Positions 18,410-27,694 of a stretch of 64,000 nt of DNA are shown piece by piece; position 1 is the stretch's first letter, and every line of letters starts with the position of its first letter. Under the pieces are notes generated by a model. It did no database searches and was not told the origin of the DNA. It saw only the letters and a program-made list of their open reading frames with translations. Origin of the DNA: Methylobacillus arboreus (GTDB lineage Bacteria > Pseudomonadota > Gammaproteobacteria > Burkholderiales > Methylophilaceae). Made by a program: the position numbers and the translations under genes. The stretch spans positions 310,001-374,000 of the forward strand of contig NZ_JAJAVC010000011.1 in NCBI RefSeq assembly GCF_020532725.1. Direction: 5' to 3'.

Positions 18410-19621
18410 TTACCTGAGGGTGGTAATAATCAGGCGGTGACTCAGCCAGGCACCTATGCCGCAGCCAGCCATTACCATCGCCATCGGGAAGGTGCTGCCG
18501 TCATGCAGCAGGTTGACCAATCCGCCTGCGAGGGTAGCCAGGCAGAACTGTAGCGAGCCCATGAGCGCGGATGCTGTGCCAGCCTGCTGACCATGGGTGG
18601 CGAGCGTGGCTGCGCTGGAATTGGGGCCGATATAGCCGATGCTGGCGACAAAGCAGAAAATGCCGGTCAGCAGCAAAGGCAGGGTGATGTGCCCTGTCAG
18701 TGACAGGGCGAGCAGGGCGATGCCAATGCCACCCGGCAGCCACAAAGCACGCGAAAGCAGCACGGTGGCATCGTGCTTTTTCAGGCGCCAGGCATTGATC
18801 TGGCTGAACAGGATCAACCCCGCAGCATTGGCGCCGAAAATCCAACCGTAATGCTGGGCAGGAATCTGGTAATACTCGATAAAGACAAAAGGCGAGCCGG
18901 CGATATAGGCAAACATGCCGGCGCGGGCAAAGCCGCCGCTCAATGTGTAGCCGATAAAACTGCGATCAATCAGCAGCCTGCCGTAATCGCGCAATATGCG
19001 GGTGAATACCAATGGTGGCTCGTTGCGGACGTCATGGGTTTCTTCCAGGTGAAAATACACGGCAACCAGCCCCACGCTGCCCGCAATGGCCAATGTGATG
19101 AAGAGGGCGCGCCAGTCGAATACCGTCACAATCCAGCCACCAACCAGCGGCGCCAGGATGGGGGCCAGGCCCATGACCAACATCAGCATGGATAGAGCCC
19201 GTGCAGCATCATTGGCACTACATCGGTCGCGAATGATTGCCAGCGTTATCACCATGCCCGCACAACCGCCTAATGCCTGCAAAAAACGCCAGATAATCAG
19301 TTCGGGGATGCTGCCTGTGAAAGCACACCCAATTGAGGCGATGATGTAAATCACCAACCCTACCATCAACGGCAGGCGGCGCCCGAATCGGTCGCTGAGC
19401 GGTCCATAAAACAACTGTCCCAACGCTAGCCCGACGAAATAGCTTGCGAGCGTCAGTTCTGCACTGCCCGCATGTGCCAACAGGCTTTTCTCAATCGCGG
19501 GAAAGCCCGGCAGGTACATGTCGATGGATAGCGGTGCGAGGCCGGTGAGGGCGCCTAGTAGGAGCAGCCAGCCGCTAAGTAGGGATAGAGTGGAGGGCGG
19601 GACGCTGTTGTTTTTTTTCAT
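18410..19621 (-). CDS. Bcr/CflA-family multidrug efflux MFS transporter
   Basis: A 403-residue inner-membrane drug:H+ antiporter with twelve predicted membrane helices. The family signature LTGLAPLSIDMYLPGFPAIE comes in TM1. The MFS motif A between TM2 and TM3 reads GPLSDRFGRR, and IIWRFLQALGGCAGMVI forms TM4. I placed the start at ATG 19621. The frame stays open 37 codons further upstream, but that part is not family-like. No Shine-Dalgarno sequence is visible before 19621. It converges on leuA and diverges from the HNH gene. Substrate unknown; bicyclomycin, sulfonamide and chloramphenicol resistance are known of relatives. Confidence 0.9.
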   Translation of the reverse strand: MKKNNSVPPSTLSLLSGWLLLLGALTGLAPLSIDMYLPGFPAIEKSLLAHAGSAELTLASYFVGLALGQLFYGPLSDRFGRRLPLMVGLVIYIIASIGCAFTGSIPELIIWRFLQALGGCAGMVITLAIIRDRCSANDAARALSMLMLVMGLAPILAPLVGGWIVTVFDWRALFITLAIAGSVGLVAVYFHLEETHDVRNEPPLVFTRILRDYGRLLIDRSFIGYTLSGGFARAGMFAYIAGSPFVFIEYYQIPAQHYGWIFGANAAGLILFSQINAWRLKKHDATVLLSRALWLPGGIGIALLALSLTGHITLPLLLTGIFCFVASIGYIGPNSSAATLATHGQQAGTASALMGSLQFCLATLAGGLVNLLHDGSTFPMAMVMAGCGIGAWLSHRLIITTLR

Positions 19622-19774
19622 GAAAAGTTGCAGTTTTTTAAGGTTCAATATTAACGCGTCTAGGTTGAGTTGCACAGAATATGCTGCGGATAGAGATAAA
19701 TGGATTGGTGAGGTTTCTTGATGTAGATTCAACTATTATTGTTTAATTCAGTGTTATCGCTATGGAAGCTACAT

Positions 19775-20641
19775 ATGAACAAAAAAACTGCTATCGACGT
19801 TGGAAATATTTTGATTGGCCAGCTTGAAAACTGTACTGAGTTTCAGGTGATAGAACGCAAGGAAAAGCTTCCTCTAGAAGGATTTCATACATTTGCTAAT
19901 GGTAAACCTTGTTTAGGGGCGTTTAAGATTGGGCGTGCCTCAGAGAAAGGCTTGAAACTTTGGTTATTAGTGATTGATTGGAAGGATAGTGGAAACTATT
20001 ACATAGTCATATATCCAGAAAATCACAATCTGGCTCCAATAGCTGAATTGCATGATCAGCAAAATAATCGTGACTCAGTCGATTTGATTTGGACATATAG
20101 TCCTCGCAAAAGGGATGAACAAAACGCTTTGAGAAAACGTGCGTTTGTGGAGGCGGTTGGTAGTATTGACTATATCGTATCGTTGCCTAGCGCGTTGGTA
20201 TCGCTTGAAGATTTCTTAGATGATATTTTTAACCTTGCTTTCTATCGAATGGCTGCAGATGATCTTGATGAAACTGTGCTTAAGAGGGAGGTTACTCGCT
20301 CATCTTTCCCAGAGGGCAGAAGAATTGAAAGGTTACATAAGTATAGAGAAAGGGATTCTCAAATAGTTCGTCAAGCAAAAAAGACTTATGCAGAGCGAAA
20401 TGGCGGCGTGTTGCCGTGCGAGGTTTGTGGGTTTGACTTTTCCGAAAGATATGGCGAACTTGGAGCCTCATATATTGAGGCACATCATACTCTTCCGTTA
20501 AGTGATTTGGATGAAGGGGAAGTGCGGGATACTCAAGTCGAAGATTTCACTTTTGTTTGTGCTAATTGTCATCGCATGCTACATAGAAAGCGTCCATGGG
20601 TATCAATTGAAAAGCTTAGAACTATACTTCTCCGTAAATAA
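19775..20641 (+). CDS. HNH endonuclease, solitary, McrA-like C-terminal domain
   Basis: A 288-residue protein. The C-terminal HNH nuclease has zinc-ribbon cysteines Cys215/Cys218 and Cys262/Cys265, the catalytic pair His237-His238 in IEAHHTLPL and His266 in CANCHRML, the arrangement of McrA-like nucleases. The N-terminal 200 residues contain no motif I recognise and may recognise DNA. ATG 19775 has GGAAG at 19764-19768; an in-frame TTG at 19739 is less likely. No methyltransferase or partner gene is adjacent. Base composition is clearly more AT-rich than the flanks and codon choice differs, which suggests transfer. It could be a modification-dependent restriction enzyme, but that is inference. 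Confidence 0.8.
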   Translation: MNKKTAIDVGNILIGQLENCTEFQVIERKEKLPLEGFHTFANGKPCLGAFKIGRASEKGLKLWLLVIDWKDSGNYYIVIYPENHNLAPIAELHDQQNNRDSVDLIWTYSPRKRDEQNALRKRAFVEAVGSIDYIVSLPSALVSLEDFLDDIFNLAFYRMAADDLDETVLKREVTRSSFPEGRRIERLHKYRERDSQIVRQAKKTYAERNGGVLPCEVCGFDFSERYGELGASYIEAHHTLPLSDLDEGEVRDTQVEDFTFVCANCHRMLHRKRPWVSIEKLRTILLRK

Positions 20642-20697
20642 ATAATATAAAACGCATCCAAACAAACAATTGATTGATAGTAGAAGTGTTCTTTTAG

Positions 20698-20732
20698 AAC
20701 ATAGCAGGCTGGATAAACGAGCCTGCTATGTT
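20698..20732. terminator. Terminator hairpin between HNH gene and dnaJ
   Basis: AACATAGCAGGCT (20698-20710) and AGCCTGCTATGTT (20720-20732) pair perfectly over 13 bp between convergent genes, with a 9-nt loop. T-tracts are poor on both sides, so termination efficiency is uncertain. Confidence 0.7.
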
Positions 20733-20736
20733 GAGT

Positions 20737-21861
20737 TTACTGAAAGAAATCCTTCACCTTCGTCATCCAGGATTTAGCCCGAGGACTGTGTTTCCCTGAA
20801 TCCTGTTGATTGATATCTTCCATCTCACGCAACAGTTCCTTCTGACGCTCGGTGAGCTTGACCGGCGTTTCCACCACGACGTGGCACATGAGGTCGCCCA
20901 GCTCGCTGCTGCGCAGTGGCTTGATGCCTTTGCCGCGCAGGCGGAACACGGCGCCGGTCTGGGTTTCTGGCGGCACTTTCATCTTGGCATGGCCATCGAG
21001 GGTCGGGATTTCGATTTCGCCGCCCAGGGCTGCCGTCGTGAAGCTGATCGGCATTTCGCAATGCAGGTTGGCGCCTTCGCGTTGGAAGATTTCGTGCTGT
21101 TTGATATGCACGACAACGTAGAGGTCACCCGATGGTCCGCCATTGACGCCGGCTTCGCCCTCGCCGGATAGGCGGATACGGTCGCCTTCATCCACACCAG
21201 CCGGAATCTTGACTGAAAGGGTCTTGTGCTGCTTGACGCGGCCGCCGCCGTGGCAGGTCGGGCAGGGTTCCTTGACCATCTTGCCGGAGCCATGACATTT
21301 CGGGCAGGTTTGCTGTACCGAGAAGAAGCCTTGCTGCATGCGCACCTGGCCGTGGCCGCCGCAAGTGGTGCAGGTGACGGGTTGTGTACCGGGACGTGCG
21401 CCGGAGCCGTGGCAGGTTTCGCATTCGGCCATGACGGGGATGCGGATCTTGGTTTCTGTGCCGCGCGCTGCGTCTTCCAGCGATATTTCCATGTTGTAGC
21501 GCAGGTCTGCACCACGATAGACGTTGGAGCGACGGCCACCGCCGCCTCCGCCACCGAAAATATCGCCAAAAATGTCGCCAAATGCATCGGCAAAGTTGCC
21601 GAATCCGGCACCCGCGGCACCTGCGCCTGCACTCGGGTCAACGCCCGCATGGCCATACTGGTCGTAAGCGCCGCGTTTCTGGTCATCGGAAAGAACTTCG
21701 TAAGCTTCCTTGGCTTCCTTGAAGCTTTCTTCGGCCTTGGGGTTGTCCGGGTTGCGGTCCGGATGGTATTTCATTGCCAGCTTGCGGTAAGCCTTCTTGA
21801 TTTCATCATCCGACGCATCGCGATTGACGCCAAGTATCTCGTAATAATCTCTTTTTGCCAT
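20737..21861 (-). CDS. dnaJ: Chaperone DnaJ (Hsp40)
   Basis: A 374-residue co-chaperone that stimulates DnaK ATPase and delivers unfolded substrates. The N-terminal J-domain carries the HPD tripeptide in [11 protein letters not shown] Gly/Phe-rich stretch follows ([12 protein letters not shown] and a run of glycines), then four CxxCxGxG zinc repeats from about residue 140 and two C-terminal beta domains. [12 protein letters not shown] is the standard start. It lies 75 bp after dnaK in the same orientation, with a terminator-like hairpin in the gap, so it is likely expressed at a lower level from the dnaK promoter. Confidence 0.98.
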   Translation of the reverse strand: MAKRDYYEILGVNRDASDDEIKKAYRKLAMKYHPDRNPDNPKAEESFKEAKEAYEVLSDDQKRGAYDQYGHAGVDPSAGAGAAGAGFGNFADAFGDIFGDIFGGGGGGGRRSNVYRGADLRYNMEISLEDAARGTETKIRIPVMAECETCHGSGARPGTQPVTCTTCGGHGQVRMQQGFFSVQQTCPKCHGSGKMVKEPCPTCHGGGRVKQHKTLSVKIPAGVDEGDRIRLSGEGEAGVNGGPSGDLYVVVHIKQHEIFQREGANLHCEMPISFTTAALGGEIEIPTLDGHAKMKVPPETQTGAVFRLRGKGIKPLRSSELGDLMCHVVVETPVKLTERQKELLREMEDINQQDSGKHSPRAKSWMTKVKDFFQ

Positions 21862-21870
21862 TTTCTTCTG

Positions 21871-21913
21871 CTAAAAATAAATAAGGCACAACAGGGAATT
21901 TCCCTGTGCGCCT
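21871..21913 (-). terminator. Terminator-like hairpin between dnaK and dnaJ
   Basis: Read on the minus strand, AGGCGCACAGGGAA and TCCCTGTTGTGCCT form an imperfect stem with a short loop, followed by TATTTATTTTTAG. It lies in the 75-bp gap and would reduce read-through into dnaJ. Confidence 0.65.
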
Positions 21914-21936
21914 CATGATGTTACATGGAAAAGGAC

Positions 21937-23856
21937 TTACTTTTTATCATCCTTGACTTCCTCAAACTCGGCGTCCACCACTTCGGCATCCACAGTCTTT
22001 TCCTGCGGTTCGCCTTGTTCGGTATTGGCTTCAGCCTGGCTGGCAGCGTAAACCTTCTCGCCCAGCTTCTGGGAGGCTTCAATGAGGGCGTTGGTTTTGC
22101 TCTCAATGGCTTCCTTGTCGTCGCCCTTGATGACGTCTTCCAGGTCCTTGATGGCGTTTTCGATGCTTTCCTTTTCACTGGCATCCAGTTTGTCGCCATG
22201 GTCAGCCAGGGATTTCTTCACGTTGTGGACGGCACCGTCAGCACTGTTACGGGCTTCAACCAGTTCACGCACTTTCTTGTCTTCATCTGCGTACTTGGCC
22301 GCATCTTCTTCCATGCGCTGGATTTCCTCATCAGACAAACCGGAGTTGGCCTTGATGGTGATCTTGTTTTCCTTGCCGGTCGCCTTGTCCTTGGCGGATA
22401 CGTGCAGGATGCCGTTGGCATCGATGTCAAAGGTCACTTCGATCTGCGGTGCGCCGCGTGGTGCCGGCGGAATGTCGGACAGGTTGAACTGGCCCAGGCT
22501 CTTGTTGCCGGAAGCGACTTCGCGCTCGCCCTGCAGCACGTGGATGGTCACGGCGGACTGGTTGTCGTCAGCGGTCGAGAACACTTGCGATGCCTTGGTC
22601 GGGATCGTGGTGTTTTTCTGGATCAGCTTGGTCATCACGCCACCCAGGGTTTCAATACCCAGGGACAATGGTGTCACGTCCAGCAGCAGCACATCCTTCA
22701 CATCGCCTTGCAGCACGCCGCCCTGGATGGAAGCACCTACAGCCACGGCTTCATCTGGGTTTACATCCTTACGTGGTTCCTTGCCGAAGAATTCCTTCAC
22801 CTTTTCCTGCACCTTGGGCATGCGGGTCTGGCCGCCCACCAGGATGACGTCCTGAATGTCGGAAATCTTGACGCCGGCATCCTTGAGTGCGGTTTCGCAA
22901 GGCTTGATGGAGCGTTCGATCAGGTCTTCCACCAGGCTTTCGAACTTGGCACGGGTGATCTTCACGACCAAGTGCTTGGGGCCAGAGGCATCTGCTGTGA
23001 TGTAAGGCAGGTTGACTTCAGTCTGGGTGCTAGAGGACAACTCGATCTTGGCCTTTTCGGCAGCTTCCTTCAGGCGCTGCTTGGCCAGCAGGTCATTGCG
23101 CAGGTCGAGGCCGTTTTCCTTCTTGAACTCGTCAGCTAGGAAGTCGATCAAGCGGTTGTCGAAGTCTTCGCCGCCAAGGAAGGTGTCACCGTTGGTGGAG
23201 AGCACTTCAAACTGGTGTTCGCCATCGATCTCGGAGATTTCGATGATGGAGATGTCGAAGGTACCACCGCCCAAGTCATACACCGCAATCTTGCGGTCAC
23301 CTTCCTGCTTGTCCAGGCCGAATGCCAGTGCAGCAGCGGTAGGCTCGTTGATGATGCGCTTGACTTCCAGGCCGGCAATGCGGCCTGCATCCTTGGTGGC
23401 TTGGCGCTGGCTGTCGTTGAAATAGGCCGGCACGGTGATCACCGCCTCGGTGACTTCTTCACCCAGGTAGTCTTCGGCAGTCTTCTTCATCTTGCGCAGC
23501 ACTTCTGCGGAGATTTGCGGTGGTGCCAGTTTTTCGTTGCGCACTTCCACCCAGGCGTCGCCATTGTCAGCCTTGGTAATGGTGTAGGGCATCAGGCCGA
23601 TGTCCTTTTGCACTTCCTTTTCTTCAAAGCGACGGCCGATCAGGCGCTTAACTGCATACAATGTGTTCTTTGGGTTGGTCACAGCCTGACGCTTGGCTGG
23701 CGCACCAACCAGGATTTCGCCATCTTCCTGGTAGGCGATGATGGATGGTGTGGTGCGTGTACCTTCTGCGTTTTCAATCACGCGTGGCTTGCCACCTTCC
23801 ATGACAGCTACGCAGGAGTTGGTGGTGCCCAAGTCGATACCAATAATTTTTCCCAT
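21937..23856 (-). CDS. dnaK: Chaperone DnaK (Hsp70)
   Basis: A 639-residue ATP-dependent chaperone. The N-terminal ASKHA ATPase domain starts [20 protein letters not shown] and contains [13 protein letters not shown] and [15 protein letters not shown] substrate-binding beta domain and helical lid follow from about residue 390, with an acidic C-terminus ending in [17 protein letters not shown] at 23865-23869 on the minus strand precedes the start. A sigma-32 promoter lies upstream at 23911-23938, so it can be transcribed independently of grpE. It is part of grpE-dnaK-dnaJ. Confidence 0.98.
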   Translation of the reverse strand: MGKIIGIDLGTTNSCVAVMEGGKPRVIENAEGTRTTPSIIAYQEDGEILVGAPAKRQAVTNPKNTLYAVKRLIGRRFEEKEVQKDIGLMPYTITKADNGDAWVEVRNEKLAPPQISAEVLRKMKKTAEDYLGEEVTEAVITVPAYFNDSQRQATKDAGRIAGLEVKRIINEPTAAALAFGLDKQEGDRKIAVYDLGGGTFDISIIEISEIDGEHQFEVLSTNGDTFLGGEDFDNRLIDFLADEFKKENGLDLRNDLLAKQRLKEAAEKAKIELSSSTQTEVNLPYITADASGPKHLVVKITRAKFESLVEDLIERSIKPCETALKDAGVKISDIQDVILVGGQTRMPKVQEKVKEFFGKEPRKDVNPDEAVAVGASIQGGVLQGDVKDVLLLDVTPLSLGIETLGGVMTKLIQKNTTIPTKASQVFSTADDNQSAVTIHVLQGEREVASGNKSLGQFNLSDIPPAPRGAPQIEVTFDIDANGILHVSAKDKATGKENKITIKANSGLSDEEIQRMEEDAAKYADEDKKVRELVEARNSADGAVHNVKKSLADHGDKLDASEKESIENAIKDLEDVIKGDDKEAIESKTNALIEASQKLGEKVYAASQAEANTEQGEPQEKTVDAEVVDAEFEEVKDDKK

Positions 23857-23910
23857 TGTCTTGATTCCTTGTGTTCTTTAAATGACTCAAAGTGGATAAC
23901 TATGTTGCCA

Positions 23911-23938
23911 AAGTGGGGATAGGCGAGTCGATTTCAAG
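23911..23938 (-). promoter_or_regulatory. dnaK: Sigma-32 (RpoH) promoter of dnaK
   Basis: On the minus strand CTTGAAA is followed after exactly 13 bp by CCCCACTT, very close to the E. coli heat-shock consensus CTTGAAA-N13/15-CCCCATNT. It lies about 55 bp upstream of the dnaK ATG. Confidence 0.88.
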
Positions 23939-23987
23939 CCTGATTTGCAAAAATGTTCTGCAAAACCCCGGTGGCAGATTGAATTGC

Positions 23988-24515
23988 TTACTTGGCCACC
24001 ATGACCAGTGCCGGGCGCAATACGCGCTCATTCAGCGTGTAGCCCTTTTGCAGGACAGTGACGACGGTGTTGGCTTCTTGATTGCTTTCCACAGTGCCGA
24101 TCGCCTGGTGTTTGTTGGGATCGAATTTCTCGCCCACCGGGTTGATTTCGACAATGCTGAATTTTTCGAATACGGAGGTCAGCTGCTTGGCGGTGAGCTC
24201 CACGCCATCACGGTAGCTTTCCAGTGTGGCCGAGCCTACGCTGAGGGCAGCATCCAGGCTGTCCTTGACGGAGAGGAGTTCATTGGAGAATTTTTCCAGC
24301 GCAAACTTGCGTGCCTTGTCGATATCATCTGCCGCTCGGCGGCGGATGTTTTCGCCCTCGGCCTTGGCATAAAGCACCGCGGCCTGTTGCTCGGCCAATT
24401 GGGCTTCCAGCTCGGCAATCCTGTCATCAATCGAACCCGCAGCACCCGCTTCTTGTGGCGCTGCCTCTATATTTCCGGTCAGGTCGGTTTCTGGCGTCTT
24501 GTCTTCTTGCTGCAT
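23988..24515 (-). CDS. grpE: Nucleotide exchange factor GrpE
   Basis: A 175-residue cytoplasmic co-chaperone that releases ADP from DnaK. An acidic disordered N-terminus is followed by a long coiled coil ([19 protein letters not shown]) and the family motif [26 protein letters not shown]-terminal beta domain ends [22 protein letters not shown]. Length is typical. It is 131 bp upstream of dnaK and has its own sigma-32 promoter at 24551-24578. Confidence 0.97.
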   Translation of the reverse strand: MQQEDKTPETDLTGNIEAAPQEAGAAGSIDDRIAELEAQLAEQQAAVLYAKAEGENIRRRAADDIDKARKFALEKFSNELLSVKDSLDAALSVGSATLESYRDGVELTAKQLTSVFEKFSIVEINPVGEKFDPNKHQAIGTVESNQEANTVVTVLQKGYTLNERVLRPALVMVAK

Positions 24516-24550
24516 GATAGTCCCTGTTGGTAATGATGTAACAACGAAGC

Positions 24551-24578
24551 AAATGGGGGTATATGCGGAAATTACAAG
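24551..24578 (-). promoter_or_regulatory. grpE: Sigma-32 (RpoH) promoter of grpE
   Basis: On the minus strand CTTGTAA is followed after 13 bp by CCCCATTT, one mismatch from consensus in the -35 and none in the -10. It lies 36 bp upstream of the grpE ATG. Spacing is the same as at dnaK. Confidence 0.88.
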
Positions 24579-24641
24579 AGGACGTGTGGGATTTTAATTC
24601 GAGGGTGCAACGGTATTATTTTATAAATTTGATTTTATTGA

Positions 24642-25613
24642 TTATTTTTTACTGGTGATTTGTGCCAATGCCTTCAAAACGGTTTCCACGTCGGGTATTT
24701 GGCCTTGGCCGCCGAGGTTGCGCACTTTGTTTTTGTCATGGGCAAATACGCCAGTGAGTTTTGGGTCGGTGTCGGTGTAAATCGCCACGGTTGGCAGGTT
24801 TAGTGCGGCGGCAAGATGGACCAGGCCGGTATCCACGCCGATGGCGGCATGGCCATGGGCAATCACTGCAGCAAGTGCATTCAGCGAAAGCCGCGGCAGC
24901 ACCATGCCGGCAGGAATGGCGCTGGCAATGCGTTGCGCCCGTGCTTGCTCATTGGCGTTGCCCCAGGGGAGCGCTAGTGTAAAACCCTGCTGATGCAATG
25001 TATTGCCCAGCGTTATCCAGTTTTCTTCCGGCCAGAGCTTGGAATCCCGGCTGGTGGCATGCAGGCCGACGACATAATGTGCCGGTAGCCTTAAAGCTGG
25101 ATCAGGGCTGCTTGCGGTAATGCCGTAATCCGGAGCAGAGGATGGAATTGTGTAGCCGAGCGCATGTGCTGTAAGCTCGCGGTTGCGGGTGACGGCGTGC
25201 TGGTTGCGTGCGACCGGATGCCTGTGCTGATAAAAGGCTGCGGCCCATGACTCACGTGCAGAAGCGCTGTCTTGCCCATGATAGGCGCCTGTTGCCTGCC
25301 AGCCGATCAATGCACTTTTCAGCAAGCCTTGCGTGTCGATGATGTAGTTATAGGGGCGTGCACGCAGGTGGTGGCGCAGGTTGCGGATTTCCCGCCAGGT
25401 GCTGGCCTGAAATAGATGCTTGCGCCAGCGCCGAACTGCAACGGTAATGACTTGGTCTACACCGGGATGCAGGCGTGGAATATCGGCAAAACTTTCCTCG
25501 ACAACCCAGTCGATCTCCATGTTCGGAAATGCGGCCTTGATGTCGGTGATCACCGGCAGGTTGTGGATGACATCGCCAAGCGAAGTGGTTTTGATCATGA
25601 GCAAACGAGGCAT
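24642..25613 (-). CDS. waaC: LPS heptosyltransferase I
   Basis: A 323-residue GT9-family enzyme that transfers the first L-glycero-D-manno-heptose from ADP-heptose to Kdo on lipid A, on the inner face of the inner membrane. The N-terminal IKTTSLGDVIHNLPV and the C-terminal nucleotide-sugar motif GVDTGLVHLAAAL are characteristic, as is DTQGLLKSALIG. ATG 25613 was chosen because the frame stays open upstream into non-homologous sequence; MPP at 25622 is an alternative. It diverges from waaG across 54 bp. Confidence 0.94.
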   Translation of the reverse strand: MPRLLMIKTTSLGDVIHNLPVITDIKAAFPNMEIDWVVEESFADIPRLHPGVDQVITVAVRRWRKHLFQASTWREIRNLRHHLRARPYNYIIDTQGLLKSALIGWQATGAYHGQDSASARESWAAAFYQHRHPVARNQHAVTRNRELTAHALGYTIPSSAPDYGITASSPDPALRLPAHYVVGLHATSRDSKLWPEENWITLGNTLHQQGFTLALPWGNANEQARAQRIASAIPAGMVLPRLSLNALAAVIAHGHAAIGVDTGLVHLAAALNLPTVAIYTDTDPKLTGVFAHDKNKVRNLGGQGQIPDVETVLKALAQITSKK

Positions 25614-25667
25614 GGGCGGCATTTTCGCATACAATTCAGCTTCTTTTCCCAATTGAAAGTGGTCGCA

Positions 25668-26825
25668 TTGAAGTTTGCCTTCCTGATCTTCAAGTATTTT
25701 CCTTATGGCGGTATGCAGCGTGACATGGCGCGTACTGCCAGCCGGCTGGCTGCGGCCGGGCATACGGTCGACATTTTTGCGATGTCGTGGGACGGGGAAG
25801 TACCTCAGGGCAATATCCAGGTGCATATCCTGCCGGGTTCCGGGTGGTTCAATTTCCAGAAATATCAGGACTTCATCAGGCAAGTTCAAACTCGCATAGC
25901 GCATGAGTTCAAGTTCGACCTGGTGGTGGGCTATAACCGCATGGGTGGGCTGGATGTGTATTTTGCTGCCGACCCCTGTTTCATCGAGCGCGCTCACAGG
26001 CAGCGTAGCTGGTTGTATCGCCTGACGCCGCGGTATCGGTGGTTTCAGGGTATCGAACAGGCGATTTTCTCGCCGCAGGCGGATACCCAGATACTGATGG
26101 TCGATATGGCGGAGAAAGCCGTATTCCAGCGTTGGTACCAAACCCAGGATGATCGTTTCCACTATATTCCGCCTTATCTTTCCACCGAGCGGTTGCAATT
26201 GCATGACCGTGCTGAAATGCGTGCTTATTTACGCAATGCCTTCGACTTGCCGCAGGATACTATCCTGGCCTTGCTGGTAGGGTCGGGCTTTTATATGAAA
26301 GGCCTGGACCGGGCGGTGCAGGCCCTGGCAAGCCTGCCTGAAGCCATGCGCAAGCACTTCAAGCTGATTGCCATCGGGCAGGACAAGCCCGGACCTTTTA
26401 TCAACATGGCGCGCAAGCTGGGTGTGGGCGATAACCTGATTATTTCCCGCGGCCGCCCGGATATTCCACAACTGATGCAAGGCGCGGATTTTTACCTGCA
26501 TCCTGCCTACCGAGAAAATACCGGCCTGGTGATTCTTGAAGCCATGGCAAGCGGCCTGCCGGTGCTGGCGACGGCGAGCTGCGGCTATGCCTTGCATGTC
26601 CAGGCGGCAGAGGCCGGGAGCGTAGTGCCGGTGCCGTTTGAGCAGGCGACGCTCAACCGTATGCTGCAGGAGATGCTGTCCCTAGTTCAAGGGCGAGACG
26701 CGCAGCTTGATGCCTGGCGCGACAATGGCCTGCATTACACCCGCGGGCTGATGGTGGCCAATGATGGCAGTGCGGAGGCGCTGATTATGCAGCGCCTGGC
26801 CCAGCAAAAGCAGGAGAGGACGTAA
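25668..26825 (+). CDS. waaG: LPS core glucosyltransferase WaaG
   Basis: A 385-residue GT4 glycosyltransferase that adds the first hexose to heptose II of the core. FLIFKYFPYGGMQRDM at the N-terminus is the WaaG signature, and the C-terminal donor-binding motif is RENTGLVILEAMASGLPVLA. The start is set at TTG 25668 because the family begins MKFAF-like at this point; the frame is open upstream across the waaC start but unlike the family. A TACAAT -10-like hexamer lies at 25630-25635. Its TAA overlaps the waaP ATG by one base (TAATG), so the two are coupled. Confidence 0.92.
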   Translation: MKFAFLIFKYFPYGGMQRDMARTASRLAAAGHTVDIFAMSWDGEVPQGNIQVHILPGSGWFNFQKYQDFIRQVQTRIAHEFKFDLVVGYNRMGGLDVYFAADPCFIERAHRQRSWLYRLTPRYRWFQGIEQAIFSPQADTQILMVDMAEKAVFQRWYQTQDDRFHYIPPYLSTERLQLHDRAEMRAYLRNAFDLPQDTILALLVGSGFYMKGLDRAVQALASLPEAMRKHFKLIAIGQDKPGPFINMARKLGVGDNLIISRGRPDIPQLMQGADFYLHPAYRENTGLVILEAMASGLPVLATASCGYALHVQAAEAGSVVPVPFEQATLNRMLQEMLSLVQGRDAQLDAWRDNGLHYTRGLMVANDGSAEALIMQRLAQQKQERT

Positions 26826-27661
26826 TGGCCTGCAATCAAGTACAACTGCCGGGCGAAATCAGCCGAGCGCTGGGCGCTGGAGAGGCCTTTGACCGTGTGA
26901 TGTCGCTTGAGGGCGAGGTGTTCCGCGATGTACCGGGCCGCAAGACCGTACGCGTGCAGCTTGCCGGACAGCCCTATTTCATCAAGCAGCATTTCGGTGT
27001 CGGCTGGGGGGAGATTTTCAAGAATTTGCTGGCATTCAAGGTGCCTGTGGTCAGTGCGCGCACGGAAAAACAGGCGATAGAAAAGCTGGGAGAGATTGGT
27101 ATTGCGACCACACCGCTTGCCGGGTTTGGCAGCAGGGGCTGTAATCCGGCCCGGCGTCAGTCTTTTCTCATTACGCGTGACCTTGGCGAGATTGTTTCGC
27201 TGGAAACTCTGGCGGAGCAGTGGGGGAAAACCCCGCCCGATGCGGTATTCAAGCGGCATTTGCTGCTTGAGGTGGCGGCGCTGGCTGCACGGTTGCATGA
27301 CAATGGCCTCAACCACCGCGATTTCTATATCTGCCATATCTGTCTTGATCTGCCCAGGCTGCGGCAGGGCGATATCCACTTGTATTTGATAGACCTGCAT
27401 CGCGTCGGAATTCGTGAGACAATTCGCCCCCGTGACCGCATGAAGGATATGGCGGCATTGTATTTTTCCGCGATGGATGCGGGGCTGACACAGCGGGATT
27501 ACCTGCGCTTCCTGCGCCGGTACCGGGGCAAGCCGATCAGGCAGCTTATGCAGGACGAGCGTGAGTTTTGGCGTCAGGTGCAAGCCCGTGCCATCAAGCT
27601 TTATATCAAATTACACAAGGTTGCGCCCAGCCTGCGCCAACTTGGCGGCATCATCGCCTAA
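26825..27661 (+). CDS. waaP: LPS core heptose(I) kinase WaaP
   Basis: A 278-residue kinase-fold protein that phosphorylates heptose I of the inner core with ATP. This step is needed for outer-membrane integrity in E. coli and is essential in P. aeruginosa. The catalytic loop NHRDFYICH is at about residues 161-169, the metal-binding DLHR near 189, and the N-terminal YFIKQHFGVGWGEIFKNLL is typical. AGGAGAGG precedes the ATG. The gene lies between waaG and a phosphoethanolamine transferase that acts on the same heptose in relatives. Confidence 0.94.
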   Translation: MACNQVQLPGEISRALGAGEAFDRVMSLEGEVFRDVPGRKTVRVQLAGQPYFIKQHFGVGWGEIFKNLLAFKVPVVSARTEKQAIEKLGEIGIATTPLAGFGSRGCNPARRQSFLITRDLGEIVSLETLAEQWGKTPPDAVFKRHLLLEVAALAARLHDNGLNHRDFYICHICLDLPRLRQGDIHLYLIDLHRVGIRETIRPRDRMKDMAALYFSAMDAGLTQRDYLRFLRRYRGKPIRQLMQDEREFWRQVQARAIKLYIKLHKVAPSLRQLGGIIA

Positions 27662-27694
27662 GTTGTGGCAGGCCGGCCTACAGCCGGGATATTT

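Noticed and set aside
21925..23139. Open frame of 404 codons on the plus strand opposite dnaK
   Set aside because: It mirrors dnaK codons and has no family resemblance; dnaK is certain.
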